DNA of 64,000 bases, from the NCBI RefSeq assembly GCF_014654895.1, contig NZ_BNBE01000001.1, positions 2,951,001 through 3,015,000 of the forward strand. Direction: 5' to 3'. Shown piece after piece: positions 25,632-34,281 of the stretch. Numbering within the stretch: the first letter of the stretch is position 1; each line of letters opens with the position of its first letter. The position numbers and the translations under genes are program-made. Source of the stretch: Streptomyces filamentosus. Lineage in GTDB: Bacteria > Actinomycetota > Actinomycetes > Streptomycetales > Streptomycetaceae. Under the pieces are notes generated by a model. It saw only the letters and a list, made by a program, of their open reading frames with translations. It had not been told where the DNA came from and searched no databases.

Positions 25632-26519
25632 GTGTTCGTCATAGCCATCCTGCTGGTCATCGCCGCGGTGGTGCTCTACTTCGTCGGCCGGTCGCAGGAC
25701 TCGACCGGCTGGAAGCTGGGCGCCGTCGGCGCGCTGCTGGCCGGCGTCTTCTCGCTGATCGTGAGCATGACGTACGTGATCAGCGCGTACGAGGTCGGCG
25801 TCCCGGTCGCCTTCGGCAAGGTCGGTACGCCGATGACCTCCGGCATGCACGTGAAGTCGCCGTTCACCGACGTCACCACCTTCTCCACCCGCCCCGTCGA
25901 CCTCAACCTCTCCGACAAGGACGTGGTCGAGGTCCGCTCCTCGCAGGGCGGCGTCATGTACGCCGAGGTCACGGTGAAGTGGGCCGTGGTCCCCGCCAAG
26001 GCCGTCGAGCTCTACAAGCTCGCGGGCAGCGAGGACGCCATCCAGCAGCGGCTGGTCTACCCGGACAGCCGTGAGATCGTCCGGAACGTCTTCGCCCGCT
26101 ACAGCAGCGAGCAGGGGTACGCCTCCGACCGCGAGAAGATCAACGCCGAGATCGCCGAGCTCATCACGGAGCGCCTGGAGCCGCGCGGCATCGTCGTCAC
26201 CACGGTCAACCTGCGGAACGTGAAGCCCTCCGACGCGCTCCAGGGCCAGATCGACCGCAAGATCCAGCAGCAGCAGGCCACCGAGCGCGCCCTGGAGGCC
26301 GCCCGCACCGCCAAGGCCGAGTCGGACCGGCGCCGGATCGAGGCGGAGGGCATCGCCCGCGCCAACAAGATCCTCAACGACTCGCTGACCGACAAGGTCC
26401 TGGCGAACCAGTGCATCGACGCCTTCAAGGAGGCCGCGGCCAAGAACCCGGTCTACGCGGTGCCCTGCGGCTCCGGCGGCGGCTCCGCCCCGGTGATCGT
26501 GGACGGCACGAAGCGCTAG
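25632..26519 (+). CDS. SPFH/prohibitin-like membrane protein
   Basis: 295 residues from GTG 25632 (GGGGGAAG upstream). Two N-terminal hydrophobic helices (FVIAILLVIAAVVLYFVG and KLGAVGALLAGVFSLIVSM), then an SPFH domain from YEVGVPVAFGKVG through SREIVRNVFARYSSEQGY, and a coiled-coil rich in Ala/Glu/Arg. Unlike the flotillin at 11.4-12.9 kb it has no NfeD partner and a short coiled-coil, and resembles prohibitin/stomatin-type members. It may scaffold membrane proteases; that is family inference. Convergent with crp. Confidence 0.92.
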   Translation: MFVIAILLVIAAVVLYFVGRSQDSTGWKLGAVGALLAGVFSLIVSMTYVISAYEVGVPVAFGKVGTPMTSGMHVKSPFTDVTTFSTRPVDLNLSDKDVVEVRSSQGGVMYAEVTVKWAVVPAKAVELYKLAGSEDAIQQRLVYPDSREIVRNVFARYSSEQGYASDREKINAEIAELITERLEPRGIVVTTVNLRNVKPSDALQGQIDRKIQQQQATERALEAARTAKAESDRRRIEAEGIARANKILNDSLTDKVLANQCIDAFKEAAAKNPVYAVPCGSGGGSAPVIVDGTKR

Positions 26520-26540
26520 GCCGCGCCTTCCGGTACGCGA

Positions 26541-26574
26541 GAGGGGGCTGCCCGGTCGACCGGGCGGCCCCCTT
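26541..26574. terminator. Bidirectional terminator
   Basis: A 17-bp stem with two G-T wobble pairs around the palindrome GCCCGGTCGACCGGGC, between the convergent SPFH and crp genes. Confidence 0.85.
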
Positions 26575-26596
26575 CCGCGTGTCTGCGCGGGCGTGG

Positions 26597-27271
26597 TCAG
26601 CGCGAGCGCTTCGCGAGGCGCTCCACGTCCAGCAGGATCACGGCGCGGGCCTCCAGGCGCAGCCAGCCGCGCTGGGCGAAGTCGGCGAGGGCCTTGTTCA
26701 CGGTCTCGCGGGAGGCGCCGACGAGCTGGGCCAGCTCCTCCTGGGTGAGGTCGTGGACGACGTGGATGCCCTCCTCCGACTGCACGCCGAAGCGGCGCGA
26801 CAGGTCGAGGAGCGCGCGGGCGACACGGCCCGGCACGTCGGAGAAGACCAGGTCGGACATCTGGTCGTTGGTCTTGCGCAGCCGGCGGGCGACGGCCCGC
26901 AGCAGGGCGCCGGCCACCTCGGGCCGGGCGTTCAGCCAGGGCTGGAGGTCGCCGTGGCCGAGGCCGAGCAGCTTGACCTCGGTCAGCGCCGTCGCGGTCG
27001 CGGTGCGCGGGCCCGGGTCGAAGAGGGACAGCTCGCCGATGAGCTCGCCGGGGCCGAGGACCGCCAGCATGTTCTCGCGGCCGTCGGGGGAGGTGCGGTG
27101 CAGCTTCACCTTGCCCTCGGTGACCACGTACAGGCGGTCACCGGGGTCGCCCTCGTGGAAGAGCGCGTCGCCACGGGCGAGCGTCACCTCACTCATCGAG
27201 GCGCGCAGCTCGGCGGCCTGCTCGTCATCGAGCGCCGCGAAGAGCGGGGCGCGCCGCAGAACGTCGTCCAC
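26597..27271 (-). CDS. crp: Crp/Fnr family regulator Crp
   Basis: Cyclic-nucleotide-binding regulator; in Streptomyces it controls germination, development and antibiotic production. 224 residues from GTG 27271 with AGGAG upstream. N-terminal cNMP domain (GDALFHEGDPGDRLYVVTEG, then GELIGELSLFDPGPRTATA with the phosphate-binding Glu and Arg), a dimerisation helix, and a C-terminal winged helix with VHDLTQEELAQLVGASRETV as the recognition unit. Sequence and position fit SCO3571. Divergent from nth. Confidence 0.94.
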   Translation of the reverse strand: MDDVLRRAPLFAALDDEQAAELRASMSEVTLARGDALFHEGDPGDRLYVVTEGKVKLHRTSPDGRENMLAVLGPGELIGELSLFDPGPRTATATALTEVKLLGLGHGDLQPWLNARPEVAGALLRAVARRLRKTNDQMSDLVFSDVPGRVARALLDLSRRFGVQSEEGIHVVHDLTQEELAQLVGASRETVNKALADFAQRGWLRLEARAVILLDVERLAKRSR

Positions 27272-27337
27272 GAGTTCACTCCTACTGTCGACCTGCTCAC
27301 GGGAACCTGCCTCCCATGATGCCGGACGTGCAAAACA

Positions 27338-27351
27338 GTGCGATCAATCAC
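27338..27351. promoter_or_regulatory. Possible Crp binding site between crp and nth
   Basis: GTGCGATCAATCAC fits the Streptomyces Crp pattern GTG(N)6GNCAC at all but one position (A for G), 67 bases upstream of crp in an A+T-richer patch. Suggests autoregulation; also near nth. Confidence 0.45.
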
Positions 27352-27502
27352 AACAAGTTTGACGCACCGGACGCCATTGCCGAACGTCAGGGGCCCGATC
27401 GGGGTCCGATCGGTGGCGGGCGGGGCGGATGTCGGCCGCGGCCCCTAGGCTGGTCGGGTGTCCAACTCGCCGGTGAGAACGCAGGCCAAGGGGGCTGTAA
27501 GA

Positions 27503-28624
27503 GTGTCGGCCGAAGGTAATTCCGCTGTGGGCGAACGCGGCGTGTCGAAACGGTCGAAAGCCGCTGATCGGGATGATTCGCCCCCGGTCGAGCGCGCCGC
27601 GAAGACCCCTGCGGCGAAGAAGACCCCCGCGGCGAAGAAGACCCCCGCGGCGAAGAAGGCCACCGCCCGGAAGAAGGCCGTGGTCCCGGCGGAGACCGCC
27701 GCCCCGAGGAAGGCCGCCGAGGCGAGGAAGGCCGCCGCCCCCAAGAGGACGGCTTCCGCGGCGAAGAGGACGGCCGCCCCGAAGAAGGCCGTGGCGACCG
27801 TCGCGCCCGCCGGGGCCCGCAAGGCCGAGTCGCGGCTCGGCATGGTGCGGAGGGCCCGGCGGATCAACCGGGAGCTCGCGGAGGTGTACCCGTACGCCCA
27901 TCCCGAGCTGGACTTCCGCAACCCCTTCGAGCTGCTGGTCGCGACGGTCCTCTCCGCGCAGACCACCGACCTGAGGGTGAACCAGACGACGCCCGCCCTC
28001 TTCGCGCGGTACCCGACCCCCGAGGACCTGGCCGCCGCCGTCCCCGAGGAGGTCGAGGAGCTGATCCGCCCGACCGGCTTCTTCCGTGCCAAGACCAAGT
28101 CGATCATGGGTCTGGCCGCCGCCCTCCGGGACGACTTCGGCGGCGAGGTCCCCGGCCGCCTGGAGGACCTGGTCAAGCTCCCCGGCGTCGGCCGCAAGAC
28201 CGCCTTCGTCGTCCTCGGGAACGTCTTCGGCGTCCCCGGGATCACCGTCGACACCCACTTCATGCGCCTCGCCCGCCGCTTCGGCTGGACGGAGTCCGAC
28301 GACCCGGTCAAGATCGAGGCCGAGGTCGCGGAGATCTTCCCGAAGAGCGACTGGACCATGCTCTCGCACCGGGTGATCTTCCACGGCCGCCGCATCTGCC
28401 ACGCCCGCAAGCCCGCCTGCGGCGCCTGTCCGATCACCCCCCTCTGCCCCGCCTACGGCGAGGGCGAGACGGACCCGGAGAAGGCCCGCAAGCTGCTCAA
28501 GTACGAGAAGGGCGGCTTCCCCGGCCAGCGGCTCAACCCGCCCGCGGACTACCCCGGCCGCCCCGCGCCGCCCGCGCCCGGCGTGGCCCCCGGCGCCGCC
28601 CGGAACGACACGGGGGCCGCGTGA
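27503..28624 (+). CDS. nth: Endonuclease III with Lys/Ala-rich N-terminal tail
   Basis: Base-excision-repair glycosylase/AP lyase for oxidised pyrimidines. 373 residues from GTG 27503, preceded by AAGGGGG at 8-9 bases; GTG 27458 is in frame but has no such site. The enzyme part (about residue 115 on) shows [13 protein letters not shown], helix-hairpin-helix [12 protein letters not shown] with the catalytic Lys, catalytic Asp in TVDTHFMRL, and the four-Cys cluster C-x6-C-x2-C-x5-C at the end of the domain. The first approximately 110 residues are [14 protein letters not shown] repeats, about half again the usual enzyme length, probably a DNA-binding tail. Confidence 0.94.
   Translation: MSAEGNSAVGERGVSKRSKAADRDDSPPVERAAKTPAAKKTPAAKKTPAAKKATARKKAVVPAETAAPRKAAEARKAAAPKRTASAAKRTAAPKKAVATVAPAGARKAESRLGMVRRARRINRELAEVYPYAHPELDFRNPFELLVATVLSAQTTDLRVNQTTPALFARYPTPEDLAAAVPEEVEELIRPTGFFRAKTKSIMGLAAALRDDFGGEVPGRLEDLVKLPGVGRKTAFVVLGNVFGVPGITVDTHFMRLARRFGWTESDDPVKIEAEVAEIFPKSDWTMLSHRVIFHGRRICHARKPACGACPITPLCPAYGEGETDPEKARKLLKYEKGGFPGQRLNPPADYPGRPAPPAPGVAPGAARNDTGAA
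27602..27655 (+). repeat. 18-bp repeat, three copies, inside nth
   Basis: Three in-frame copies of AAGACCCC(C/T)GCGGCGAAG, each encoding KTPAAK, in the tail of nth. Copies 2 and 3 are identical; copy 1 differs at one base. Confidence 0.9.
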
Positions 28625-28713
28625 GCACCACAGGGACCACGGGCCTCGTGGGCACCGCCAGGATCACGGGTCTCCCGAGCACCATCAGGACCACGGACCT
28701 CGTGGGCGCCGGC
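28623..28713. repeat. Two 37-base direct repeats
   Basis: Copies at about 28623-28659 and 28677-28713 (GAGCACCA...GGACCACGG.CCTCGTGGGC) with a handful of differences, starting at the nth stop and ending before the CoA pyrophosphatase ribosome site. Confidence 0.65.
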
Positions 28714-28760
28714 GGGAACGGCCGGGCGGGGCGACGGCGTTGGACGACAGGGGGGTGCCC

Positions 28761-29465
28761 ATGACGCGCACGGACGAAGAGACCCACGACCCCGGCACCG
28801 GCGGCCTGCTGGACCGGACCGGGCTGCCCGGCTGGCTCGCGCCGGTCGACCGGGCCGCGCGCACCGTCGCGCCCGAGCAGCTGAGCCGCTTCCTGCCGCC
28901 CGAGAGCGGCGCCGGCCGCCAGTCCGCCGTGCTCGTGCTCTTCGGCGAGGGCGAGCGCGGACCCGAGCTGCTGCTCATGGAGCGGGCCGGCAGCCTCCGC
29001 TCGCACGCCGGGCAGCCCTCCTTCCCCGGCGGCGCCCTCGACCCCGAGGACGGCGACCCGGCCGACGGAGGGCTGCTGCGGGCCGCCCTGCGCGAGGCCG
29101 AGGAGGAGACCGGCCTCGACCCGGCCGGCGTCCAGCTCTTCGGCGTCCTGCCCCGGCTCTACATCCCGGTCAGCGGCTTCGTCGTCACCCCAGTCCTCGG
29201 CTGGTGGCGCGAGCCGAGCCCGGTCGGGGTCGTCGACCCCGCCGAGACGGCCCGGGTCTTCACGGTCCCCGTGGCGGATCTCACGGACCCGGCGAACCGC
29301 GCCACGGCCGTCCACCCGGCCGGCCACGCGGGCCCCGCCTTCCTCGTCGCGTCCGCCCTGGTCTGGGGTTTCACCGCCGGAGTGATCGACCGGCTGCTGC
29401 ACTTCGCGGGCTGGGAGCGGCCCTGGGATTCCGGCCGGCAGGTCCCGATCGACTGGCGGTCATGA
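28761..29465 (+). CDS. CoA pyrophosphatase (NUDIX)
   Basis: 234 residues from ATG 28761, after GGGGGGTG. The NuCoA signature is clear: LLMERAGSLRSHAGQPSFPG followed by the Nudix box GGALDPEDGDPADGG...LREAEEETGL, which together mark CoA diphosphatases of the YeaB/NUDT7 type. The downstream LPRLYIPVSGFVVTPVLGWW is also family-typical. Splits CoA and derivatives into phosphopantetheine and 3',5'-ADP. Followed after 72 bases by the MarP-like protease gene on the same strand. Confidence 0.92.
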   Translation: MTRTDEETHDPGTGGLLDRTGLPGWLAPVDRAARTVAPEQLSRFLPPESGAGRQSAVLVLFGEGERGPELLLMERAGSLRSHAGQPSFPGGALDPEDGDPADGGLLRAALREAEEETGLDPAGVQLFGVLPRLYIPVSGFVVTPVLGWWREPSPVGVVDPAETARVFTVPVADLTDPANRATAVHPAGHAGPAFLVASALVWGFTAGVIDRLLHFAGWERPWDSGRQVPIDWRS

Positions 29466-29537
29466 CAGGCTGATCCCTCCGGGACGACCGGACCGACCGC
29501 CGGGACGACCGGAAAAGGAACTGCGAGGCTGACGACG

Positions 29538-30737
29538 GTGAACGTGCTGGACATCCTGCTGCTGCTCGCTGCCGTGTGGTTCGCGATCATCGGTTACCGC
29601 CAGGGCTTCGTGGTCGGCATCCTCTCGGTGACCGGCTTCCTCGGCGGCGGACTCGTCGCCATGTGGCTGCTGCCGGTCCTGTGGGACCAGCTCACCGACA
29701 AGAGCGAGGTCTCCACCTCGGTGACCGTGATCTTCGTGATGGCGGTCATCGTCTGCGCCTCCGTCGGCCAGGCGTTCACCACCCACCTCGGCAACAAGCT
29801 CCGCCGCCACATCACCTGGTCGCCGGCCCGCGCCCTCGACGCCACCGGCGGCGCCCTGGTCAACGTCGTCGCGATGCTCCTGGTGGCCTGGCTGATCGGC
29901 TCGGCGCTCGCCGGCACCTCGCTGCCCACCCTGGGCAAGGAGGTGCGCGGCTCCCGCGTGCTCCAGGGCGTCTCGCGCGTGATGCCCGATCAGGTGGGCG
30001 TCTGGTTCGCCGACTTCAGCTCCACCCTGGCCCGCAGCGGCTTCCCGCAGGTCTTCAGCCCCTTCGCCAACGAGCCCATCACCGAGGTCCTCCCGCCCGA
30101 CCCGGCGCTCGCCGGCAGCCCCGTCGCGACCCTCGCCCAGCGCTCCATCGTCAAGGTCGTCGGCACGGCCCCGAGCTGCGGCAAGGTCCTGGAGGGCACC
30201 GGCTTCGTCTTCTCCGACCGGCGCGTGATGACCAACGCGCACGTGGTCGGCGGCGTCGACGAGCCCACCGTGCAGATCGGCGGCGAGGGACGGCTGTACG
30301 ACGCGAAGGTCGTGCTCTACGACTGGCGCCGCGACATCGCCGTCCTCGACGTGCCGGACCTCCGGGTCACCCCGCTGCGCTTCACCGACGAGGAGGCGCG
30401 CAGCGGGGACGACGCCATCGTCGCCGGATTCCCCGAGAACGGCTCGTACGACGTCCGCTCGGCCCGCGTCCGGGGCCGGATCAGCGCCGACGGACCCGAC
30501 ATCTACCACCGGGGCGAGGTGCGCAGGGAGGTCTACTCGCTGTACACGACGGTCCGTCAGGGCAACTCCGGCGGTCCGCTGCTCACCGAGGACGGCAAGG
30601 TCTCCGGAGTGATCTTCGCCCGCTCCCGGGACGACGCCGACACCGGCTACGCGCTGACGGTCGAGGAGATCCGCGAGGACATCGAGCTCGGCCGGGCGGC
30701 GAACCAGCAGGTGGACACCGAGGGCTGCGCCCTCTGA
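29538..30737 (+). CDS. marP: MarP-like membrane serine protease
   Basis: 399 residues from GTG 29538. The N-terminal 160 residues form a CvpA-like domain with about four membrane helices (LLLLAAVWFAIIGYRQGFVV at the start). The periplasm-side trypsin-like domain has the triad His235 (TNAHVV), Asp266 (RDIAVLDV) and Ser344 (GNSGGPLL), plus two cysteines (PSCGK and EGCAL) as in the mycobacterial protease MarP, which senses acid and oxidative stress in the envelope. No PDZ domain. Last gene of the nth-CoA pyrophosphatase-marP run. Confidence 0.93.
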   Translation: MNVLDILLLLAAVWFAIIGYRQGFVVGILSVTGFLGGGLVAMWLLPVLWDQLTDKSEVSTSVTVIFVMAVIVCASVGQAFTTHLGNKLRRHITWSPARALDATGGALVNVVAMLLVAWLIGSALAGTSLPTLGKEVRGSRVLQGVSRVMPDQVGVWFADFSSTLARSGFPQVFSPFANEPITEVLPPDPALAGSPVATLAQRSIVKVVGTAPSCGKVLEGTGFVFSDRRVMTNAHVVGGVDEPTVQIGGEGRLYDAKVVLYDWRRDIAVLDVPDLRVTPLRFTDEEARSGDDAIVAGFPENGSYDVRSARVRGRISADGPDIYHRGEVRREVYSLYTTVRQGNSGGPLLTEDGKVSGVIFARSRDDADTGYALTVEEIREDIELGRAANQQVDTEGCAL

Positions 30738-30793
30738 CCCCGGCGGGGGCTAGGCCGTGCCTTCCGGATCGGGCCGGGCCGGGGAGCCGCGGC

Positions 30794-31060
30794 TCAAGCC
30801 GTGTCGCGGGGGTGCCGCAGCCGGGCCGAGACCCAGCGGGCCCGCCGCCTGAGGATGCGGGAGATCCCGACCTGTCCGCCGGGAGCGCGGCCCTGGTCCG
30901 GCGGACCTCCCCGCTCGCGGGAGCCCGGCCCGGAGGCGGAGCGGCGGTCGCGTGCCGTGTCACCGTAGTCGTACGTCCAGCCCATACCGGGACGTCTGCC
31001 CGGGGGCCGGGGCCCGTAACCGCCCGGGGGCCCGCCAATCGGAGTATGCGCCGGGCACAT
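30794..31060 (-). CDS. Possible small hypothetical protein
   Basis: 88 residues from ATG 31060: Gly/Pro-rich start, then GMGWTYDYGDTARDRRS and an Arg-rich C-terminus (ISRILRRRARWVSARLRHP). Third codon positions are about 85% G/C and it lies 44 bases downstream of the hydrolase gene on the same strand, which favours a real gene, but there is no obvious ribosome site and I do not recognise a family. The surrounding gap (30738-31104) shows nothing else. Confidence 0.42.
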   Translation of the reverse strand: MCPAHTPIGGPPGGYGPRPPGRRPGMGWTYDYGDTARDRRSASGPGSRERGGPPDQGRAPGGQVGISRILRRRARWVSARLRHPRDTA

Positions 31061-31104
31061 GGCCGTTCGCCGCACGCCCGTGCGGCCGCGGTCGCGCCCC
31101 GTGT

Positions 31105-32040
31105 TCAGCGGTCGGGCTCGGGGTCCTTCAGCCAGTTGACGAGCTCCGCCGTGAAGGCGGCCGGGTCCTCCTCGTGCGGGAAGTGCCCGAGGCCGTCGAA
31201 GAGCCGCCAGCGGTACGGCGCCTCCACGTACTCGCCCGAACCGGCCGCGCTGCGGGTGCGCATCACCGGGTCCAGCGACCCGTGCAGGTGCAGCGTCGGC
31301 ACCCGGACCGGCCGCTTCATGCGCCGGTTGAACTGCACGCCGTCGGGGCGGGCCAGCGAGCGGACCAGCCAGCGGTACGGCTCGATCGAGCAGTGCGCCG
31401 TGGACGGCACGAGCATCGCCCGCCGGTACGCGTCGACCGCCTCCTCCTCCACGGGGCGCGGGCCCGACCAGTCCCGGATCAGACGCCCCACCAGCTCGGC
31501 GTCTTCGGCGACCAGCTGACGCTCCGGCAGCCACGGCCGCTGGAAGCCCCAGATGTGCGAGCCGGCCCGGGACTGGGCGAAGTCGGAGAGCATCGCCGAG
31601 CGCCAGCGGCGCGGGTGCGGCATCGAGGAGACCACGAGCCGGCGGACCAGTTTGGGCCGCATGACCGCGGCCGTCCAGGCGAGGTAGCCGCCCAGGTCGT
31701 GGCCGACGAGCGCGGCGTCCGGCTCGCCGAGCGAGCGGACCACGCCGGTGATGTCGAGGGCCAGGTTGGCGGGGTCGTAGCCCCGGGGGGTGCGGTCGCT
31801 GCCGCCGACCCCGCGCAGGTCCATCGCGACCGCCCGGAAGCCGGCCTCGGCGAGCGCCGGCAGCTGGTGGCGCCAGGTCCACCAGAACTGCGGGAAGCCG
31901 TGCAGCAGCAGCACCAGGGGGCCGTCGCCCATCTCGGCGATGTGGAAGCGGGCGCCGTTGGCCGCGACGTCACGGTGGGTCCACGGACCGTCGAGGCGTA
32001 CGGGCCCGCCGCCGGGGGTGCTGCTCTCGGGGAGGGTCAT
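31105..32040 (-). CDS. Epoxide-hydrolase-like alpha/beta hydrolase
   Basis: 311 residues from ATG 32040; its ATGA overlaps the stop of the holin-family gene upstream. Motifs: LLLHGFPQFWWTWRHQL (HGxP oxyanion motif), nucleophile elbow VGHDLGG with aspartate as nucleophile, and the catalytic His in GLGHFPHEEDP. Asp as nucleophile together with HGFP and WW points to the epoxide hydrolase/haloalkane dehalogenase group rather than esterases. The lid contains EPYRWLVRSLARPDG. Natural substrate unknown. Confidence 0.92.
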   Translation of the reverse strand: MTLPESSTPGGGPVRLDGPWTHRDVAANGARFHIAEMGDGPLVLLLHGFPQFWWTWRHQLPALAEAGFRAVAMDLRGVGGSDRTPRGYDPANLALDITGVVRSLGEPDAALVGHDLGGYLAWTAAVMRPKLVRRLVVSSMPHPRRWRSAMLSDFAQSRAGSHIWGFQRPWLPERQLVAEDAELVGRLIRDWSGPRPVEEEAVDAYRRAMLVPSTAHCSIEPYRWLVRSLARPDGVQFNRRMKRPVRVPTLHLHGSLDPVMRTRSAAGSGEYVEAPYRWRLFDGLGHFPHEEDPAAFTAELVNWLKDPEPDR

Positions 32041-32534
32041 ACGGACGAGCGTGCCACAGTCTGGGCCTTCGCCATCGTCGCGTCGGCGGCGGAGATGCCC
32101 TCCGGGCGGGGGTGCGGCTTGACGTTCTGCATGATCGCCGCGGTCTGCTTCGCGGAGGCGATGGACTTCTCCGGGGGCTTGACCTTCTTGAACTTCGAGA
32201 CGGCGATCGCGCCGAGGAGACCGGCGACGATCACGTTGAAGGTGAAGGACAGCAGGAAGCACCAGACCATGTTCCAGCCGCCGTTGCCGTTGTGGCCGCC
32301 GGTCCAGGTGTTGATGGCGTAGGCGAGCGCGAAGCTCAGCAGCGGCAGCGAGAACAGCAGCACGACGGCGGCGGCGATGCCCGCGGCCCCGCCGATCGCC
32401 CCGCGCTTGACGTCCTGCCGGAGCTCGGCCTTGGCCAGCGCGATCTCGTCGTGCACCAGTGCGGACATCTCGGCGGTCGCCGAGGCGACCAGCTGGCCGA
32501 GGCTGCGCTCGGTTCCGTCGAACGGGTCGCTCAT
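32037..32534 (-). CDS. Phage-holin-superfamily membrane protein (DUF1469)
   Basis: 165 residues from ATG 32534. An N-terminal amphipathic region (LGQLVASATAEMSALVHDEI, then ALAKAELRQDVKRG) precedes two membrane helices (AGIAAAVVLLFSLPLLSFAL and MVWCFLLSFTFNVIVAGLLG) and a Lys-rich cytoplasmic tail. This is the chromosomal DUF1469 form common in actinobacteria, not a phage lysis gene: no lysin or phage genes are nearby. Coupled to the hydrolase. Confidence 0.9.
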   Translation of the reverse strand: MSDPFDGTERSLGQLVASATAEMSALVHDEIALAKAELRQDVKRGAIGGAAGIAAAVVLLFSLPLLSFALAYAINTWTGGHNGNGGWNMVWCFLLSFTFNVIVAGLLGAIAVSKFKKVKPPEKSIASAKQTAAIMQNVKPHPRPEGISAADATMAKAQTVARSSV

Positions 32535-32588
32535 CGCTCTCCCTCTCCTCTTGTACGGTCCGAGACTCTTTGTACGGTCCGCCTCAGA

Positions 32589-33971
32589 TCATGCCGGACG
32601 GTCGGCCCCGTCGCGCGGTGCCCCCGCCAGTCGGGCGCGCTCGCGGTGCTCCGCGGCCTTGCGCTCCAGGATCTCCGCCATCCGGAGGTGGTACGCCTCG
32701 GTGCCCTCCTCGTACACGTCGGGGATGCCGTCCTCGTCCTCGTCCCGGTCCTCCTCGGTGACGAGCAGCTGGTACTTCCGGACCCGCAGCTTGAGGAGCA
32801 GGGTGGCGAAGGCGGCGGCGATCAGCGAGCCCATGAGGACGGCGGCCTTCACCTCGTCGGCGAGGGCGGGGTCGTCGGCGAAGGCGAGCTCGCCGATGAG
32901 CAGGGAGACGGTGAAGCCGATGCCGGCGAGGGAGGCGACGGCGAAGACGTCCGCCCAGGCCAGCTGGGGGTTGAGCTCGGCCCGGGTGAAGCGGGCCGTC
33001 AGCCAGGTGCCGCCGAAGATGCCGACCGCCTTGCCGACGACCAGGCCGAGGACGACGCCGAGGGTGACGGGCTGGGTGAAGACGTCGCGGAGCGCCTCGC
33101 CGGAGAGGGTCACCCCGGCGGAGAACAGCGCGAAGAGGGGCACGGCGAGCCCGGCGGAGAGCGGCCTGACCAGGTGCTCGATGTGCTCGCCGGGGGAGTG
33201 CTCCTCGCCCTCGCGGGTGGTGCAGCGGAGCATCAGGCCCATGGCGACGCCCGCGATGGTGGCGTGGACGCCGCTGTTGTACATGAGGGCCCAGATCGCC
33301 AGCGCCAGCGGCACGTACACGTACCAGCCGCGGACCTCCCTGCGGAGCAGGAACCAGAAGAGGGCCAGGCCGGCGAAGGCGCCGCCGAGGGCGGCGAAGT
33401 TCAGGTCGCTGGTGAAGAAGACCGCGATGATCAGGATCGCGAAGAGGTCGTCGACCACGGCGAGGGTGAGCAGGAAGGCGCGCAGGGCCGAGGGCAGCGA
33501 GGTGCCGATGACGGCGAGGACGGCGAGCGCGAAGGCGATGTCGGTGGCGGTGGGCACGGCCCAGCCGTCCATCGAGCCGCCGCCCGCGGCGTTGACCACG
33601 ACGTAGACGAGGGCCGGGGTGATCATGCCGCAGAGCGCCGCGACGACGGGGAGGGCGGCGGCCCTGGGGTCGCGGAGCTCGCCGGCGACCAGTTCGCGCT
33701 TGAGCTCGATGCCGGCGACGAAGAAGAAGACCGCGAGGAGGCCGTCGGCGGCCCAGTGCTCGACCGAGAGGTCGAGGCCGAGGGCGGCGGGGCCTATGTG
33801 GAAGCCGGAGACCGCCTCGTAGCTGCCGTGGAAGACGTTGGCCCAGACGAGGGCGGCGACGGCGGCGAGGAGGAGCAGCACGCCGCCGACGGTCTCGGTG
33901 CGCAGGGCGTCGGTGAGGTGGCGGCGCTCGGGGAGCGAGAGCCGTCCGAGGAAGGTGCGGTGGTCGGACAC
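32589..33971 (-). CDS. nhaA: Na+/H+ antiporter NhaA
   Basis: 460 residues from GTG 33971. About 12 membrane helices. The paired transport aspartates are in LAVVDDLFAI and the accessory Asp in VPTATDIAFALAVL, matching E. coli Asp163/164 and Asp133; FFFVAGIELKRE and SLLIGELAF are also typical. The C-terminal approximately 60 residues are hydrophilic and acidic/basic (TEEDRDEDEDGIPDVYEEG), longer than in E. coli and probably cytoplasmic. Exports Na+ using the proton gradient. The A+T-richer patch around 34055-34080 is the likely promoter region. Confidence 0.95.
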   Translation of the reverse strand: MSDHRTFLGRLSLPERRHLTDALRTETVGGVLLLLAAVAALVWANVFHGSYEAVSGFHIGPAALGLDLSVEHWAADGLLAVFFFVAGIELKRELVAGELRDPRAAALPVVAALCGMITPALVYVVVNAAGGGSMDGWAVPTATDIAFALAVLAVIGTSLPSALRAFLLTLAVVDDLFAILIIAVFFTSDLNFAALGGAFAGLALFWFLLRREVRGWYVYVPLALAIWALMYNSGVHATIAGVAMGLMLRCTTREGEEHSPGEHIEHLVRPLSAGLAVPLFALFSAGVTLSGEALRDVFTQPVTLGVVLGLVVGKAVGIFGGTWLTARFTRAELNPQLAWADVFAVASLAGIGFTVSLLIGELAFADDPALADEVKAAVLMGSLIAAAFATLLLKLRVRKYQLLVTEEDRDEDEDGIPDVYEEGTEAYHLRMAEILERKAAEHRERARLAGAPRDGADRPA

Positions 33972-34137
33972 GAGGGGCCTCCGGTCGGGTGGGCAGCACA
34001 CAGCACATGCCGACCAGACTTCCCGGCGCACCTAGGTCTTTCTGTCGCGTTCCTGACGCGTTCTTTACTTTACCTAACGAGCTCGGGGCGTGTCCGGCGA
34101 GGATCACTTTAGGAAGGTATGCGGCTTTCGTCGCGCC

Positions 34138-34195
34138 GGAGTGGAGCCGGGTGGAGGCCGGTGGAGGCCGGTGGAGTCGGGTGGAGACGCGGCGG
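34138..34195. repeat. 10-bp GGTGGAG(G/T)CC-type repeat
   Basis: About five imperfect tandem copies around GGTGGAGGCC / GGTGGAGTCG. Confidence 0.65.
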
Positions 34196-34220
34196 GGGCG
34201 CGGCGGGGCGGGGACGCGGG

Positions 34221-34253
34221 AAGGCCCGCCCCGGCGGTGCCGGGGCGGGCCTT
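34221..34253 (-). terminator. acs terminator hairpin
   Basis: 14-bp perfect stem (34221-34234 with 34240-34253), 5-base loop, 29 bases downstream of the acs stop. Confidence 0.85.
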
Positions 34254-34281
34254 CCGTGCGTGCTCACACGTGCCGGAGCGC

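Larger units (their letters stand above)
33972..34281. other. nhaA upstream / acs downstream region
   Basis: 310 bases. From the nhaA side: an A+T-rich stretch (CTTTACTTTACC, 34065-34076) suited to a promoter; then GTGGAG repeats at 34138-34195; then the acs terminator hairpin. No gene recognised. Confidence 0.5.

Noticed and set aside
32037..32534. Prophage remnant suggested by the holin-family gene
   Set aside because: DUF1469 proteins are ordinary chromosomal membrane proteins in actinobacteria; no other phage gene is nearby.
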